From CAZULF01 sp964621215 (GTDB lineage: Bacteria > Pseudomonadota > Gammaproteobacteria > UBA1113): 26,543 nt of DNA. Of the stretch, positions 8,827-17,361 are shown piece after piece. How positions within the stretch are numbered: the stretch's first letter is position 1; each line of letters starts with the position of its first letter. The DNA lies in contig CAZULF010000019.1 of assembly GCA_964621215.1 (NCBI GenBank), forward strand, positions 1 to 26,543. Reading direction: 5' to 3'. Below the pieces are notes generated by a model. It was given only the letters and a program-made list of their open reading frames with translations, was not told where the DNA came from and made no database searches. Made by a program: the position numbers and the translations under genes.

Positions 8827-8843
8827 TCTACTCTCTAGGATTT

Positions 8844-8860
8844 TTCGTCAAAATGACGAA
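8844..8860. promoter_or_regulatory. 17-bp palindrome, candidate operator
   Basis: TTCGTCA AAA TGACGAA is a perfect dyad with a 3-bp centre. It lies 18 bp before the regulator's start on one side and 16 bp before the -35 box of the ankyrin gene on the other. Its centre is near -59 relative to the predicted ankyrin transcription start, a position used by LuxR-type activators. Binding is inferred, not shown. Confidence 0.55.
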
Positions 8861-8876
8861 TTTAAACAAATATTGA

Positions 8877-8904
8877 TTGACAAAAGCTCTTTATTGTATA
8901 TAAT
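8877..8904 (+). promoter_or_regulatory. Consensus sigma-70 promoter of the ankyrin gene
   Basis: TTGACA (8877-8882) and TATAAT (8899-8904) both match the sigma-70 consensus exactly, with a 16-bp spacer. The transcription start is expected near 8911, giving a leader of about 34 nt. It is the best promoter match I saw in the window. Confidence 0.8.
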
Positions 8905-8944
8905 TTGAGCCATCATTAGGCCTATTTACCTACTATAAAAGATC

Positions 8945-11539
8945 ATGCTTAAATCTGCCACTTTTTTTTCATCAACTAGCACCTCTCAGCAAAAACAACC
9001 AAGCTGGTCAATTTATAGACTTCCTGATGGATTAGCATACTCAGAGTATATTCCGTCACCTGAAAATAATGGGGAGTCGCTTTATAGGATGACGGATTTT
9101 CTTTATCTTCTTAAAAATCCGCACCCGCGTTCTCCAATAGACGATATACTCTTTGGAATACACCGCGGCGGGATTGTTTCTTTTATTTTAAACTTGCATA
9201 TCGGAACCTATGAACAAGTTCATAAAATGATAAGGTCATTTATTCCCATAGAGCTAGGGCCGGTGTTTCATCGACCGTTAAACCTCAACTGCCGTAGTCC
9301 CAGACCCGCCATCACGCTCTCCGCTGATTATTTGAAACCTGTGGATCGTGATCGCACGAAAAGATTTATTGCTTTTATTGAACACCTTGCTCCGTTTGAT
9401 CAGAAGCTGCGTTACCATGTCATAGAATTGCTTGAACGTGCACAACAAGTCGCTGAACTCTGCGCGAGGGGATTGGAGGAGCTCGTCTACTCACCGCATT
9501 CACAACATAAGGAAATACCGCCTCGACACTGGAAACCCCGACTGGATCTGGCGATTGATAAAAAGATAGCTAAATCCGTGCCTTTTTTACTGCACTCCAA
9601 TACTGTTTCGCTCTCCTGGGGCGGTACTCAATATTATGATGAACGATGTGATAATCATTTCATCCCTGATATCCCACCCTTACATTTAGCGATTTTAGAA
9701 AATGATTTGGCTGGTGCGGTGGCTATCATACAGCAAGAACCGTTTACTTTATTTCAAAAAGATCCTTGGCGATGCAGGGCGTTAGATCTCGCCGTAGAAT
9801 GTGGAACTGAAGAAATGTGCGTCACGATTCTGCCTTTTCTTGAAAAACTGCCTGCACCCAAGCAATATCAAAAAGAAGATATCATTCGATTAAAAATGCG
9901 AATTCCTGGATATTTGACCCTGCCGGGAATCCCAGAAAAGTGTGAGCCGCTCCGACATCCCTTATCGTCACTGACGCCTCTCAAAAGAGATACGCTTGTT
10001 TCACACTACCTTCAAAGATATGAGCAACAAGTCGGTCATAATCAACTCCCTCAACGGCATCCCATTCATGTAGCCACCATCGAGGGAAACTTGGATAAAA
10101 TAGAAAATTTAGTTGCTCAAAACCGAGATTTATTAGTACTCAAGGATCCCTGGGGATACACGCCGCTTATCATTGCGACAGCCAATGATCATGTCCATAT
10201 TGTTAAGTGGCTGATCAAGCAAGGTGTTAGTCTGGAAACCTATGCCTTTGAATTGAATCCCGGCATGTGCTATTTCAATCCTTTCCAAAATGCAAAATCA
10301 ATTCAAATGATGCGATTGTTTTTATTTCATCAATGCTATGATATTAAAGCCGTGAGTTCGCATTTACAGGATTTTGTGGAAGACGGTAATGTAGAAGGCG
10401 TGGAAACATTATTATATTTTGGGTATGAAATTAAACCTAGAGCGAATGGTTTAACTTCATTAGCCTGGCTATTAGCCCATCCACATCATCCCAATGCAGC
10501 AAAAATGCTAAGTCTCTTTTTATCGTTTAAACAAGACTATGTACATGAGGGACCTTATGATGAAAATTTATCAAAAGAATTCACGAATTTTTTAATCCAA
10601 CATAATCTGGCGATCACACGCCAAAAAATTAATAGAAGATACCGTCCGGAAATTCAGAGCGTGCTCTTTGATAAAGAGACCCATGCTATCAAAACATTCA
10701 TGGTTTGTCTCAGAAAAATGGATGATTCAACAACTAAAACCATCAAAATTACCTCGTCTATTCAACCCAATGCATATATTACCTTCGCCGAACGCTGGCA
10801 AATTGGAGAACTTTGGATGGCTAACTTTAGCTTAATTCCCATTTCCATTTCTCAATTTTTTAGTGTATTAACATCGGCAATACCTAAAATGATTGAATTT
10901 GTTTTACCCTCGCCCGATCCCCAACGAAAATCATTTATTGATATAGGCAAGTCGGGCTCGCGAGTGATTTATTTTTTTTATTTTGAGCTAATCAAAAGTT
11001 TCCATGACTCTGTTGGCGACTTTATTCTATTTTATGGTCAAGCTGCTGCAGTTCACCGTTTATATAGTACATTACGATTAGTGAATTTAACTTTTAGAGT
11101 TCCTCATACCGTAAAAAAATTATATCCGGAAATGCGGGTATTTGCTTATTTTAAAGGGTTACGTCCCGGTTGGTCGGCGAGTTTTTTACCTACGAGTAAT
11201 AGCGCACCTTTTTATTTTCCTAAAGTAAAATATAACATGGATCTTATGAAACATATTGTTGAATTGACTGGTGATACCTTACTAGAAGACAATACTGTTC
11301 GAGCTCATATGAGTGTCAATAATCAAGAAATGCCACCACAACGTTATGACATGCGCGAGCATTGGCATCTAGCGGGAAAAGATCCAGCGAATGCCGTTCC
11401 GTATTGCTACGAAATTACTGCACAAGAAACAGAAAATTTTTGTAATACCACGAATGTGCCAGATGAACATCTTGAAGACATGAAAGAAGCGGTTTCCGAA
11501 TTAATGGAATATCAACCAAGAATTCCACCTAGCCTCTAA
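8945..11539 (+). CDS. Ankyrin-repeat protein, likely Dot/Icm effector
   Basis: An 864-aa protein with ankyrin repeats. Clear repeat helices appear at about 242-300 (PPLHLAILENDLAGAVAII and ALDLAVECGTEEMCVTIL) and about 370-435 (HPIHVATIEGNLDKIENLV, YTPLIIATANDHVHIVKWLI); a more degenerate repeat follows to about 530. The N-terminal 240 residues and the C-terminal 330 residues match nothing I recognise. No signal peptide or membrane segment is seen. Ankyrin proteins are a major class of host-acting effectors in Legionella and Coxiella. The last 25 residues contain an acidic stretch (DEHLEDMKEAVSELME), resembling the glutamate-rich block in many Dot/Icm C-terminal signals. The gene converges on icmB with only 16 nt between stops and no visible terminator. 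The ribosome binding site is weak (AAAAGATC) despite the strong promoter. Confidence 0.88.
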   Translation: MLKSATFFSSTSTSQQKQPSWSIYRLPDGLAYSEYIPSPENNGESLYRMTDFLYLLKNPHPRSPIDDILFGIHRGGIVSFILNLHIGTYEQVHKMIRSFIPIELGPVFHRPLNLNCRSPRPAITLSADYLKPVDRDRTKRFIAFIEHLAPFDQKLRYHVIELLERAQQVAELCARGLEELVYSPHSQHKEIPPRHWKPRLDLAIDKKIAKSVPFLLHSNTVSLSWGGTQYYDERCDNHFIPDIPPLHLAILENDLAGAVAIIQQEPFTLFQKDPWRCRALDLAVECGTEEMCVTILPFLEKLPAPKQYQKEDIIRLKMRIPGYLTLPGIPEKCEPLRHPLSSLTPLKRDTLVSHYLQRYEQQVGHNQLPQRHPIHVATIEGNLDKIENLVAQNRDLLVLKDPWGYTPLIIATANDHVHIVKWLIKQGVSLETYAFELNPGMCYFNPFQNAKSIQMMRLFLFHQCYDIKAVSSHLQDFVEDGNVEGVETLLYFGYEIKPRANGLTSLAWLLAHPHHPNAAKMLSLFLSFKQDYVHEGPYDENLSKEFTNFLIQHNLAITRQKINRRYRPEIQSVLFDKETHAIKTFMVCLRKMDDSTTKTIKITSSIQPNAYITFAERWQIGELWMANFSLIPISISQFFSVLTSAIPKMIEFVLPSPDPQRKSFIDIGKSGSRVIYFFYFELIKSFHDSVGDFILFYGQAAAVHRLYSTLRLVNLTFRVPHTVKKLYPEMRVFAYFKGLRPGWSASFLPTSNSAPFYFPKVKYNMDLMKHIVELTGDTLLEDNTVRAHMSVNNQEMPPQRYDMREHWHLAGKDPANAVPYCYEITAQETENFCNTTNVPDEHLEDMKEAVSELMEYQPRIPPSL

Positions 11540-11555
11540 AACGAATGCATAAATT

Positions 11556-14500
11556 TTACTTCGGCAATGTCCGGATATCCGGATTTTTGCTGTAGGCGAC
11601 CAGAATATCTTCGGCTAATTGATCAACGACGCTTAATGCATCAACTTCGCCGATAAATCCTTCGGTTTCTTTCGCGAGATTTAAACGCTCTTCAATTAAT
11701 TTGGTTGAGGACCCTGAAGGGAATAAACGACCCAGTAACTTTCGCGCTTCCATCGGACCTAAACGACGGTAAAGTATATTACGCAGCTTTGCATCTTCTG
11801 CTGTAGTACTAAATGCCCATAATTCAATAGGGCCAATAGTTGAGGTAAGCAGTTGTGTATTCATGCCTGATTTAGTAGCGAACTGTGCTAAGAAAGTTGC
11901 GCCCCCTTCGCGTGGGCCGTGTACACGATTGCTTAATGCCGCTTCTGCTGTTTCAGACAATCCAAAAATTTCCACGGTTTTCTTCACTGCTTGTTGCGGA
12001 CCTGCATCCATAATATAAACGGACGTTGCGAATTCAATCATGATTTCATCAAAGTCTTCTACCGATTGTGAAATCAATGCTACTTGCACTTTCCACTTAC
12101 GTCCTTCGCGCATGTCTACAATCACTTGATCACGCACTGCTTTCGCTTTAGAAGTACGATGGAATTCATCATACACAATGCGTTTTGGATCTTCACGCAA
12201 TTCAGTAATGCGTTCTTTATGATACGCTTGATATTTTTCGGGCATATCCGCTACATTTTCTTCAGTGAGATAAAAATTTCTCGCCATAATGTAACGTGCC
12301 AACATATACATCACTGCTGTCTGACGGTCAGCGGCTTCACCCCCAGTTTTGGCGACCTCGTCTAAGTCTAACGACACAACGCGTGCTTCGCCTAAATCGA
12401 AATTGGTGATGCGTGATAAAATCGGATATTCACGCACAGCACTAGAAATCATGCGAGAAAACGCATCAATTAGCTTTTCACCGGTGGGGGCGACAATCTC
12501 ACCGTATAAATCTTCCACCGGTTTGGTGCGACAAATTGAAGCTGCATCAGAAATGAGTGGCATGGCATAGCGTTGTGCCAACATCGCTTCATGCATAAAG
12601 CCTGCCAGGAATAACGCATCGGTGACTTCCCACCAAGTGGTATGTTGGTCACGAATAAAACCAACTTCTTCAAGTAGTAAATCAACGATAGGTTCTAATC
12701 CTGCAGTATAGGTATACGGTTTGCCTTGATCAGCTAGGTTTTTATACATTTCATCGACGACTAATCCCACTAAATCTGGAATCGCATCGTAAGATTTTTC
12801 AACGCCAATGGGTGTCGCTAATAATGTCATAAAATTCACTAAGAAACTACGTTCTTGCGGTGTGGGGAAGCGTGCACCTAACTGAGTATCACAAGGGTTA
12901 ATCGAAAATTCGGGTGTCATACGCAAACGATGATAAGCCACTAAATGGCGTTTATTCGTGGGCAATGCTTCTTTCAAGAGTGAAATTAGTCCGCTACTGG
13001 AAGGGCCTATATCTACAATAGCGATGCGGGGCAATCGCTTGAGACCACCCAATAAACATAAAGCTAAATTTAATGCGTTAGACAATACCGATTTACCTGA
13101 ACCAGGACGCGCATATAAAATATCAATCCAGGTCGTTTGTACACTGGATCCGGGTTGGAAAGGCCATGGCTTGCCATCCGGCGAACGAAACAATACGGCT
13201 CCTAGTTTCCAAGGAGAAGCAGGGCGTGTGATCGGAAGCATATAAACGACATCTGATAACGGTGCGATTGCCGCCTGTGCTTCGCTACTAGCAGAAATCC
13301 CCAACATAGTTGACACCACACCTCCAAAAGGATCGCCTGAGGTTTCTGAAACTTCAGTATTGCCCCAACCTTGCAGTGCTTTTGCTAGCTGTGAGGCACG
13401 CACGCGGAGTAGTCGTATATCATCATACGGTGCCCACGTTGTAGCGGCCACTTTAAGTTTGACCACCGCATCCAACGCATTAATTTGCGTTTCCTTCAAA
13501 TGCTTCAATGAATCATGTAATAAACGGTTACTAGAAGAACTAAAACTCAAAATAGCCGCTAAAATAGAACGGATAGCAATTGAGTTTAAGCCATTGCTTT
13601 CAATATGAAATGAAATACGCCAAGGAATTTGTGTTGATAAAACTCGATTAAATAATTGTAAAAACGGTTTAATATCATTCGGAAATAAATCGATAAAGAC
13701 TGAGCTATATGCACGATCACCGATTCTCACTGTACGAAAATCAATGCGTTCTGCATCTCTTGGCAATAATTGCTGTGACAAGGGAGGATATAACACGTTG
13801 GAAATATCATCCGCAAATTTAACTGATGTGCGCATTGGGATTTTGTCGCCGGGCAACACGGGCCGCCAAGTTCTGTCAGTAAATTCCGGATCAGCACTTT
13901 GACGCATATCATGTAATGCTTCGTGCACATCTAACACTTGCGTGTAAAAATTCAGCGCGTTGAAATCGCTGTAAGTCGAACGCACATACGCATCGTGTGC
14001 ATTACGTAAATCAGGCATACCCGCAATTAAGTTTTGTGAATTATTAAACGGTGGGATTTTACTTGCCTTCATGGCTTTAGCTTTATCTTTCAACCCACGT
14101 TTATATTGATCGGCATTTAAACCGCTTGGGCGTGTCCATAAAACAAAATACACGCTTTCTTTTGCACAATATTCCGATAAATAATTAACACGCTCTTCGA
14201 ACAAATCATTGAGATTAAGTTCAAGATTTTTTGCTGTTTGCATTGCCGGAGCATAATTATCTTGAATTTCTTGCTTCACCATATCGCGATCATACGTAAA
14301 TAATACTTGTAAACCATGACCGGCTCGCGATAACGTTGCTTGCAAACTTTGAGATATGCCTCGGTGTAATTTATCGAATTCATAGGCGCCCACCAAACCG
14401 GTTGAGCCTTGAATTTTAAGAACAGAAATCAATGAACCATCTTTTGCTACGAGCGTAGTACGGTTTTCAGCAGTTTCAATATCGCAATAGGCGGCATTAG

Positions 14501-14573
14501 TCTGCTTAAGCCCGTCGCTTAACCATGCAAGTACCGTATCAATACTGTCAACAATCGGATCCATGAAACTCAT
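11556..14573 (-). CDS. icmB: IcmB/DotO, VirB4-like ATPase of Dot/Icm system
   Basis: A 1005-aa protein if started at ATG 14573, close to Legionella IcmB (about 1009). AAGGGA lies about 7 nt before this codon and the start follows the icmJ stop by 11 nt; the longer frame to 14618 would overlap icmJ. Walker A is ARPGSGKS at 488-495 and Walker B is RIVYDEFHR with D802 E803. DotO is the large cytoplasmic ATPase, related to VirB4/TraU, that docks at the inner-membrane base of the type IVB machine and powers assembly and transport together with DotB. The C-terminal third (about 700-1000) is the RecA-like ATPase lobe and the N-terminal part fits the VirB4-type N-domain. It is the last gene of the operon in this window. 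Confidence 0.95.
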   Translation of the reverse strand: MSFMDPIVDSIDTVLAWLSDGLKQTNAAYCDIETAENRTTLVAKDGSLISVLKIQGSTGLVGAYEFDKLHRGISQSLQATLSRAGHGLQVLFTYDRDMVKQEIQDNYAPAMQTAKNLELNLNDLFEERVNYLSEYCAKESVYFVLWTRPSGLNADQYKRGLKDKAKAMKASKIPPFNNSQNLIAGMPDLRNAHDAYVRSTYSDFNALNFYTQVLDVHEALHDMRQSADPEFTDRTWRPVLPGDKIPMRTSVKFADDISNVLYPPLSQQLLPRDAERIDFRTVRIGDRAYSSVFIDLFPNDIKPFLQLFNRVLSTQIPWRISFHIESNGLNSIAIRSILAAILSFSSSSNRLLHDSLKHLKETQINALDAVVKLKVAATTWAPYDDIRLLRVRASQLAKALQGWGNTEVSETSGDPFGGVVSTMLGISASSEAQAAIAPLSDVVYMLPITRPASPWKLGAVLFRSPDGKPWPFQPGSSVQTTWIDILYARPGSGKSVLSNALNLALCLLGGLKRLPRIAIVDIGPSSSGLISLLKEALPTNKRHLVAYHRLRMTPEFSINPCDTQLGARFPTPQERSFLVNFMTLLATPIGVEKSYDAIPDLVGLVVDEMYKNLADQGKPYTYTAGLEPIVDLLLEEVGFIRDQHTTWWEVTDALFLAGFMHEAMLAQRYAMPLISDAASICRTKPVEDLYGEIVAPTGEKLIDAFSRMISSAVREYPILSRITNFDLGEARVVSLDLDEVAKTGGEAADRQTAVMYMLARYIMARNFYLTEENVADMPEKYQAYHKERITELREDPKRIVYDEFHRTSKAKAVRDQVIVDMREGRKWKVQVALISQSVEDFDEIMIEFATSVYIMDAGPQQAVKKTVEIFGLSETAEAALSNRVHGPREGGATFLAQFATKSGMNTQLLTSTIGPIELWAFSTTAEDAKLRNILYRRLGPMEARKLLGRLFPSGSSTKLIEERLNLAKETEGFIGEVDALSVVDQLAEDILVAYSKNPDIRTLPK

Positions 14574-14584
14574 GGTGTATTCCC

Positions 14585-15193
14585 TTACGATGTAGTCAAT
14601 GCCGCTGTCTTCGCCCAATACTCAATTTGTTTATTAAAACGGCCGCGTGCTGGCAATAAACGTAATTTGGACATCATTTGCTGCATTTCGGGCAGTTTTC
14701 GATTTTCGGTATAATCCAAAACTAACTGTCCAAATGCCGCCGGATCACTCATGCCATCACCCAGCAATTTATCCACCGTGCTGGATCGCATGCGTAATGA
14801 TTGTAAAATAGATTGAGCGATATCTTGGTAACCTGAATTATTTACCATCGCGCAGAATAATACATGACACAACGCATTAATTTCCGCCTGAGTCATTTCA
14901 GGAAAATAAATTAACGTTCCGCCGCCATATCCCTGCTCACCCACCGACTCTATAAATTGGCATTGTGTGCAAAAACAGCAAGCTGTGATGAGATTATCTG
15001 CTACATTATTACGATAATTATTATCGCGATTTACCACTTCCTGATATTTTTGAGATTGAAATCCACAGTACTGGCAAGTAAAGTTATCTCGCTCCCACGT
15101 GGCTTTCGCCATTTCGCGAAAAGCTTTATTACCTCTTCGCGAAATGAACTGACCAAAATTAGTTAAACTCACTGAAAGCTCAAGTGGATACAT
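14585..15193 (-). CDS. icmJ: IcmJ/DotN, type IV coupling complex protein
   Basis: A 202-aa protein, close to the Legionella length (about 208). Zinc-binding cysteines are visible: FTCQYCGF (C40, C43) and ACCFCTQC (C75, C78), the HNH-like zinc fold known for DotN. In Legionella, DotN binds the C-terminal tail of the coupling ATPase DotL and helps recruit effector adaptors. GGAG lies 5 nt before the start. The gene begins 11 nt after the icmD stop and ends 11 nt before icmB. The coupling ATPase dotL (icmO) is not in this window. Confidence 0.95.
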   Translation of the reverse strand: MYPLELSVSLTNFGQFISRRGNKAFREMAKATWERDNFTCQYCGFQSQKYQEVVNRDNNYRNNVADNLITACCFCTQCQFIESVGEQGYGGGTLIYFPEMTQAEINALCHVLFCAMVNNSGYQDIAQSILQSLRMRSSTVDKLLGDGMSDPAAFGQLVLDYTENRKLPEMQQMMSKLRLLPARGRFNKQIEYWAKTAALTTS

Positions 15194-15204
15194 GTAACTC
15201 CGTC

Positions 15205-15597
15205 CTAGTCACCCAGATTACTAATACCCGATGGACCAGCTATTGAAGCACCAGAACCGAATATGGTGGTACCACTTGTTTTTACTAAAGATGGCAAGAA
15301 AATTAATGCCGCGCCAATAACCAATAAAGTGATAGGTGTACCAATTTGTATTTGTTGCGGATTATCTTTATGCGCTTTAAATTTGAATAAAGAACTACCG
15401 ACAAACCCCAATCCGAATATATAAGACGCTGCTGTTAATAGCTTAGCAAGACTACCCATGCTTTTAGTAATATTGTCAGCAATTGATCCAATACCTTGTG
15501 CACCCGCTGCTGCGAATGCAATCTCAGTACCGGCTGCGCACAAAGCAACTCCCGTCAGTAATAAAACTAATGGCTTCGCTATATTTTTCATCTGCAT
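15205..15597 (-). CDS. icmD: IcmD/DotP, small Dot/Icm membrane protein
   Basis: A 130-aa hydrophobic protein, near the Legionella length (132). Three hydrophobic segments are visible at about 7-30 (possibly a signal sequence, ending near FAAAG), 48-70 and 86-104. IcmD/DotP and IcmC/DotE are small related membrane proteins of the Dot/Icm inner-membrane part, whose exact role is poorly defined. AGGAG lies 9 nt before the first ATG, which favours it over the ATG two codons later. It lies between icmC and icmJ as in Legionella. Confidence 0.93.
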   Translation of the reverse strand: MQMKNIAKPLVLLLTGVALCAAGTEIAFAAAGAQGIGSIADNITKSMGSLAKLLTAASYIFGLGFVGSSLFKFKAHKDNPQQIQIGTPITLLVIGAALIFLPSLVKTSGTTIFGSGASIAGPSGISNLGD

Positions 15598-15642
15598 TTA
15601 CTTCATCTCCTATTAAATTAAAAGTCATGACTCAAGCTTGAT

Positions 15643-16230
15643 TTAAATTCCTAACGTATTAGTGATTATGTTAATAAATGTCACAATGTTCATGGCAATT
15701 GCACCACCAACGGCATGACTCAGGCCTTTATTAAACGTGCCTGGTTGCCCTTGATTATTGCCAACTTTGTGAAAAAGTATCAAAGCACGCACAAAACTGA
15801 TAAAACCTACAAACTGCACGATTTTAATTAACACTTCCATTAACTGTTCTGAATTTGCTGGCGCAGTTGCATAGCCTGAATAGGGCGATACCTCATTAGT
15901 ACCGTAAACTGTCATTAACAATGCATCCTTGGTCTGAGGCAGGTAAATCAACATTGCACCAATAGCAATAAACGATGCTGGACCTGCCAAGCTCATATGC
16001 TGGCCGGCACTACGTCCATGGCTTTCACCAAATTCTTTCAGTTTCATCATTCCACGAACAAGAAAAAAACCTCCGGTAATATAGGCAACGGCAGAAACCA
16101 CCGTGAACAGGTAAGGAATCTGATCATTAATATTGGCTAAGACTTGCCCTGCATCAATGGCGAAGCTGGTCATAGGTGCCATTAAAGCTAACAACATGAC
16201 CAAAGCTATTTTGATGTTGGAAAATTTCAT
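15643..16230 (-). CDS. icmC: IcmC/DotE, Dot/Icm inner-membrane protein
   Basis: Taken from ATG 16230 (195 aa; Legionella IcmC is 194). The frame can be extended to a TTG at 16245, but that codon overlaps the GAGAG that best serves as the ribosome binding site for the ATG. Four hydrophobic stretches are seen: an N-terminal signal-like segment, one near 37-60, one near 75-100 and two close together in the C-terminal 70 residues. The internal layout resembles IcmD, consistent with the known relation of the two families. It is needed for a working Dot/Icm system in Legionella. Confidence 0.93.
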   Translation of the reverse strand: MKFSNIKIALVMLLALMAPMTSFAIDAGQVLANINDQIPYLFTVVSAVAYITGGFFLVRGMMKLKEFGESHGRSAGQHMSLAGPASFIAIGAMLIYLPQTKDALLMTVYGTNEVSPYSGYATAPANSEQLMEVLIKIVQFVGFISFVRALILFHKVGNNQGQPGTFNKGLSHAVGGAIAMNIVTFINIITNTLGI

Positions 16231-16268
16231 CCCATTATCTCTCAATAATATTACTACGTTCTCTTATC

Positions 16269-17315
16269 CTACTGTACATTAATCCCAAAAACAAATTTTG
16301 TGCCCGTGCTAGTCACCACCATACCGCTTTGCGAATCTATGGTAGCCACTGTGCCATAACCTGGTACCGGATCGCCCTGAGCAACCGTAATAATTTGCCC
16401 ATCGGCATTTTTTAGCCATGCTCGCCCAGGGATAATAGCTTGTACATAATAGCTAGGAGCCTTTTGCATCGTATTGCTGGGGTAACTCGCCGTGTTGGCG
16501 CTAGGAGTGAGCCCGCCCGCTTGGCTAACACCTGAAACCAAAGTTTGCATAGCCTTATTAACGCGGGTCACCTGAGACTGCAATACATCAATGGATTTAA
16601 TCAAGCTGGCAATTTGAGCCTGGTTGGAGGTATTTAATTGGGTATTGCTTGCAATCTGCGCATTCAGTTGCGCAACCTGCGCTTCCAAGCCCTCAACCCG
16701 TTTTTGTAACGCCGTATTTTGTATGGTCAGTTCCTGTGTATTTTCCACCGGTTGTATAGGCATTTGACTAGGCAGGGCAACGGGTTGCAAGGCCGGTTCG
16801 GAATCCGGTTGGGAGGTAGGCTGGGAGATAGGTTGGGATGGTGCTGCCGATCCACCTTCAATTAACGAAGATGCACCTGCTTCCAAACCGGATGCCGTTG
16901 CACTACTCGTGCTGATATTCATATTTAATGGTTGCTGCAGCGTAGATTGTGTTGCTGCTGCCTTTTCAGGTGCCGAGGGAAATAACATCTTAATAATGGC
17001 CCCCAGGACCAAAATAATCCCCACAATGCCTGCAATAGCGTAAATAATCAGCTTCTTTGAATCTACATCTTTAAACTGCGCCGTCAATTTATCAAAAAAA
17101 CTACCGCTCGGTTGTGAAAAGGCGGATTCATCCATGATGGTATCATCACTGCTAAACTCATACTCCGCATTTTCTACATCGGTTACATCGGCGGTATCGT
17201 CCAATTGAAAAGATTGTTCATCATCGTCAAAACTGAAATCATCACTTTCGCCAAAAGCATCAAATTCATCTTGTTCGAGATGATTATTGTCAAATTTTTG
17301 ATCTTTTTCGGCCAT
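16269..17315 (-). CDS. icmG: IcmG/DotF, bitopic inner-membrane Dot/Icm component
   Basis: A 348-aa protein, longer than Legionella IcmG (about 269). It has a very acidic cytoplasmic N-terminus (1-88), one membrane segment (about 89-111), a proline/glutamine-rich linker with short SQP repeats (about 160-185), a predicted coiled coil (about 190-262) and a small glycine-rich C-terminal domain (about 290-346, GRAWLKNADGQIITVAQGD). DotF is a known inner-membrane protein that associates with the DotC-DotD-DotG-DotH core and has been linked to effector recognition. The extra length is mainly in the N-terminal acidic part and linker. GGAG lies 11 nt before the ATG. Confidence 0.92.
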   Translation of the reverse strand: MAEKDQKFDNNHLEQDEFDAFGESDDFSFDDDEQSFQLDDTADVTDVENAEYEFSSDDTIMDESAFSQPSGSFFDKLTAQFKDVDSKKLIIYAIAGIVGIILVLGAIIKMLFPSAPEKAAATQSTLQQPLNMNISTSSATASGLEAGASSLIEGGSAAPSQPISQPTSQPDSEPALQPVALPSQMPIQPVENTQELTIQNTALQKRVEGLEAQVAQLNAQIASNTQLNTSNQAQIASLIKSIDVLQSQVTRVNKAMQTLVSGVSQAGGLTPSANTASYPSNTMQKAPSYYVQAIIPGRAWLKNADGQIITVAQGDPVPGYGTVATIDSQSGMVVTSTGTKFVFGINVQ

Positions 17316-17361
17316 TATATTTCAAAACTCCAACTCTTTCGTTTCATCTTACCGCAAAAAG

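Noticed and set aside
14574..14618. Longer start for icmB
   Set aside because: It overlaps the end of icmJ; ATG 14573 has AAGGGA upstream and gives the usual family length.
16231..16245. TTG start for icmC
   Set aside because: The TTG overlaps the GAGAG ribosome site of ATG 16230, and the shorter product matches the Legionella length.
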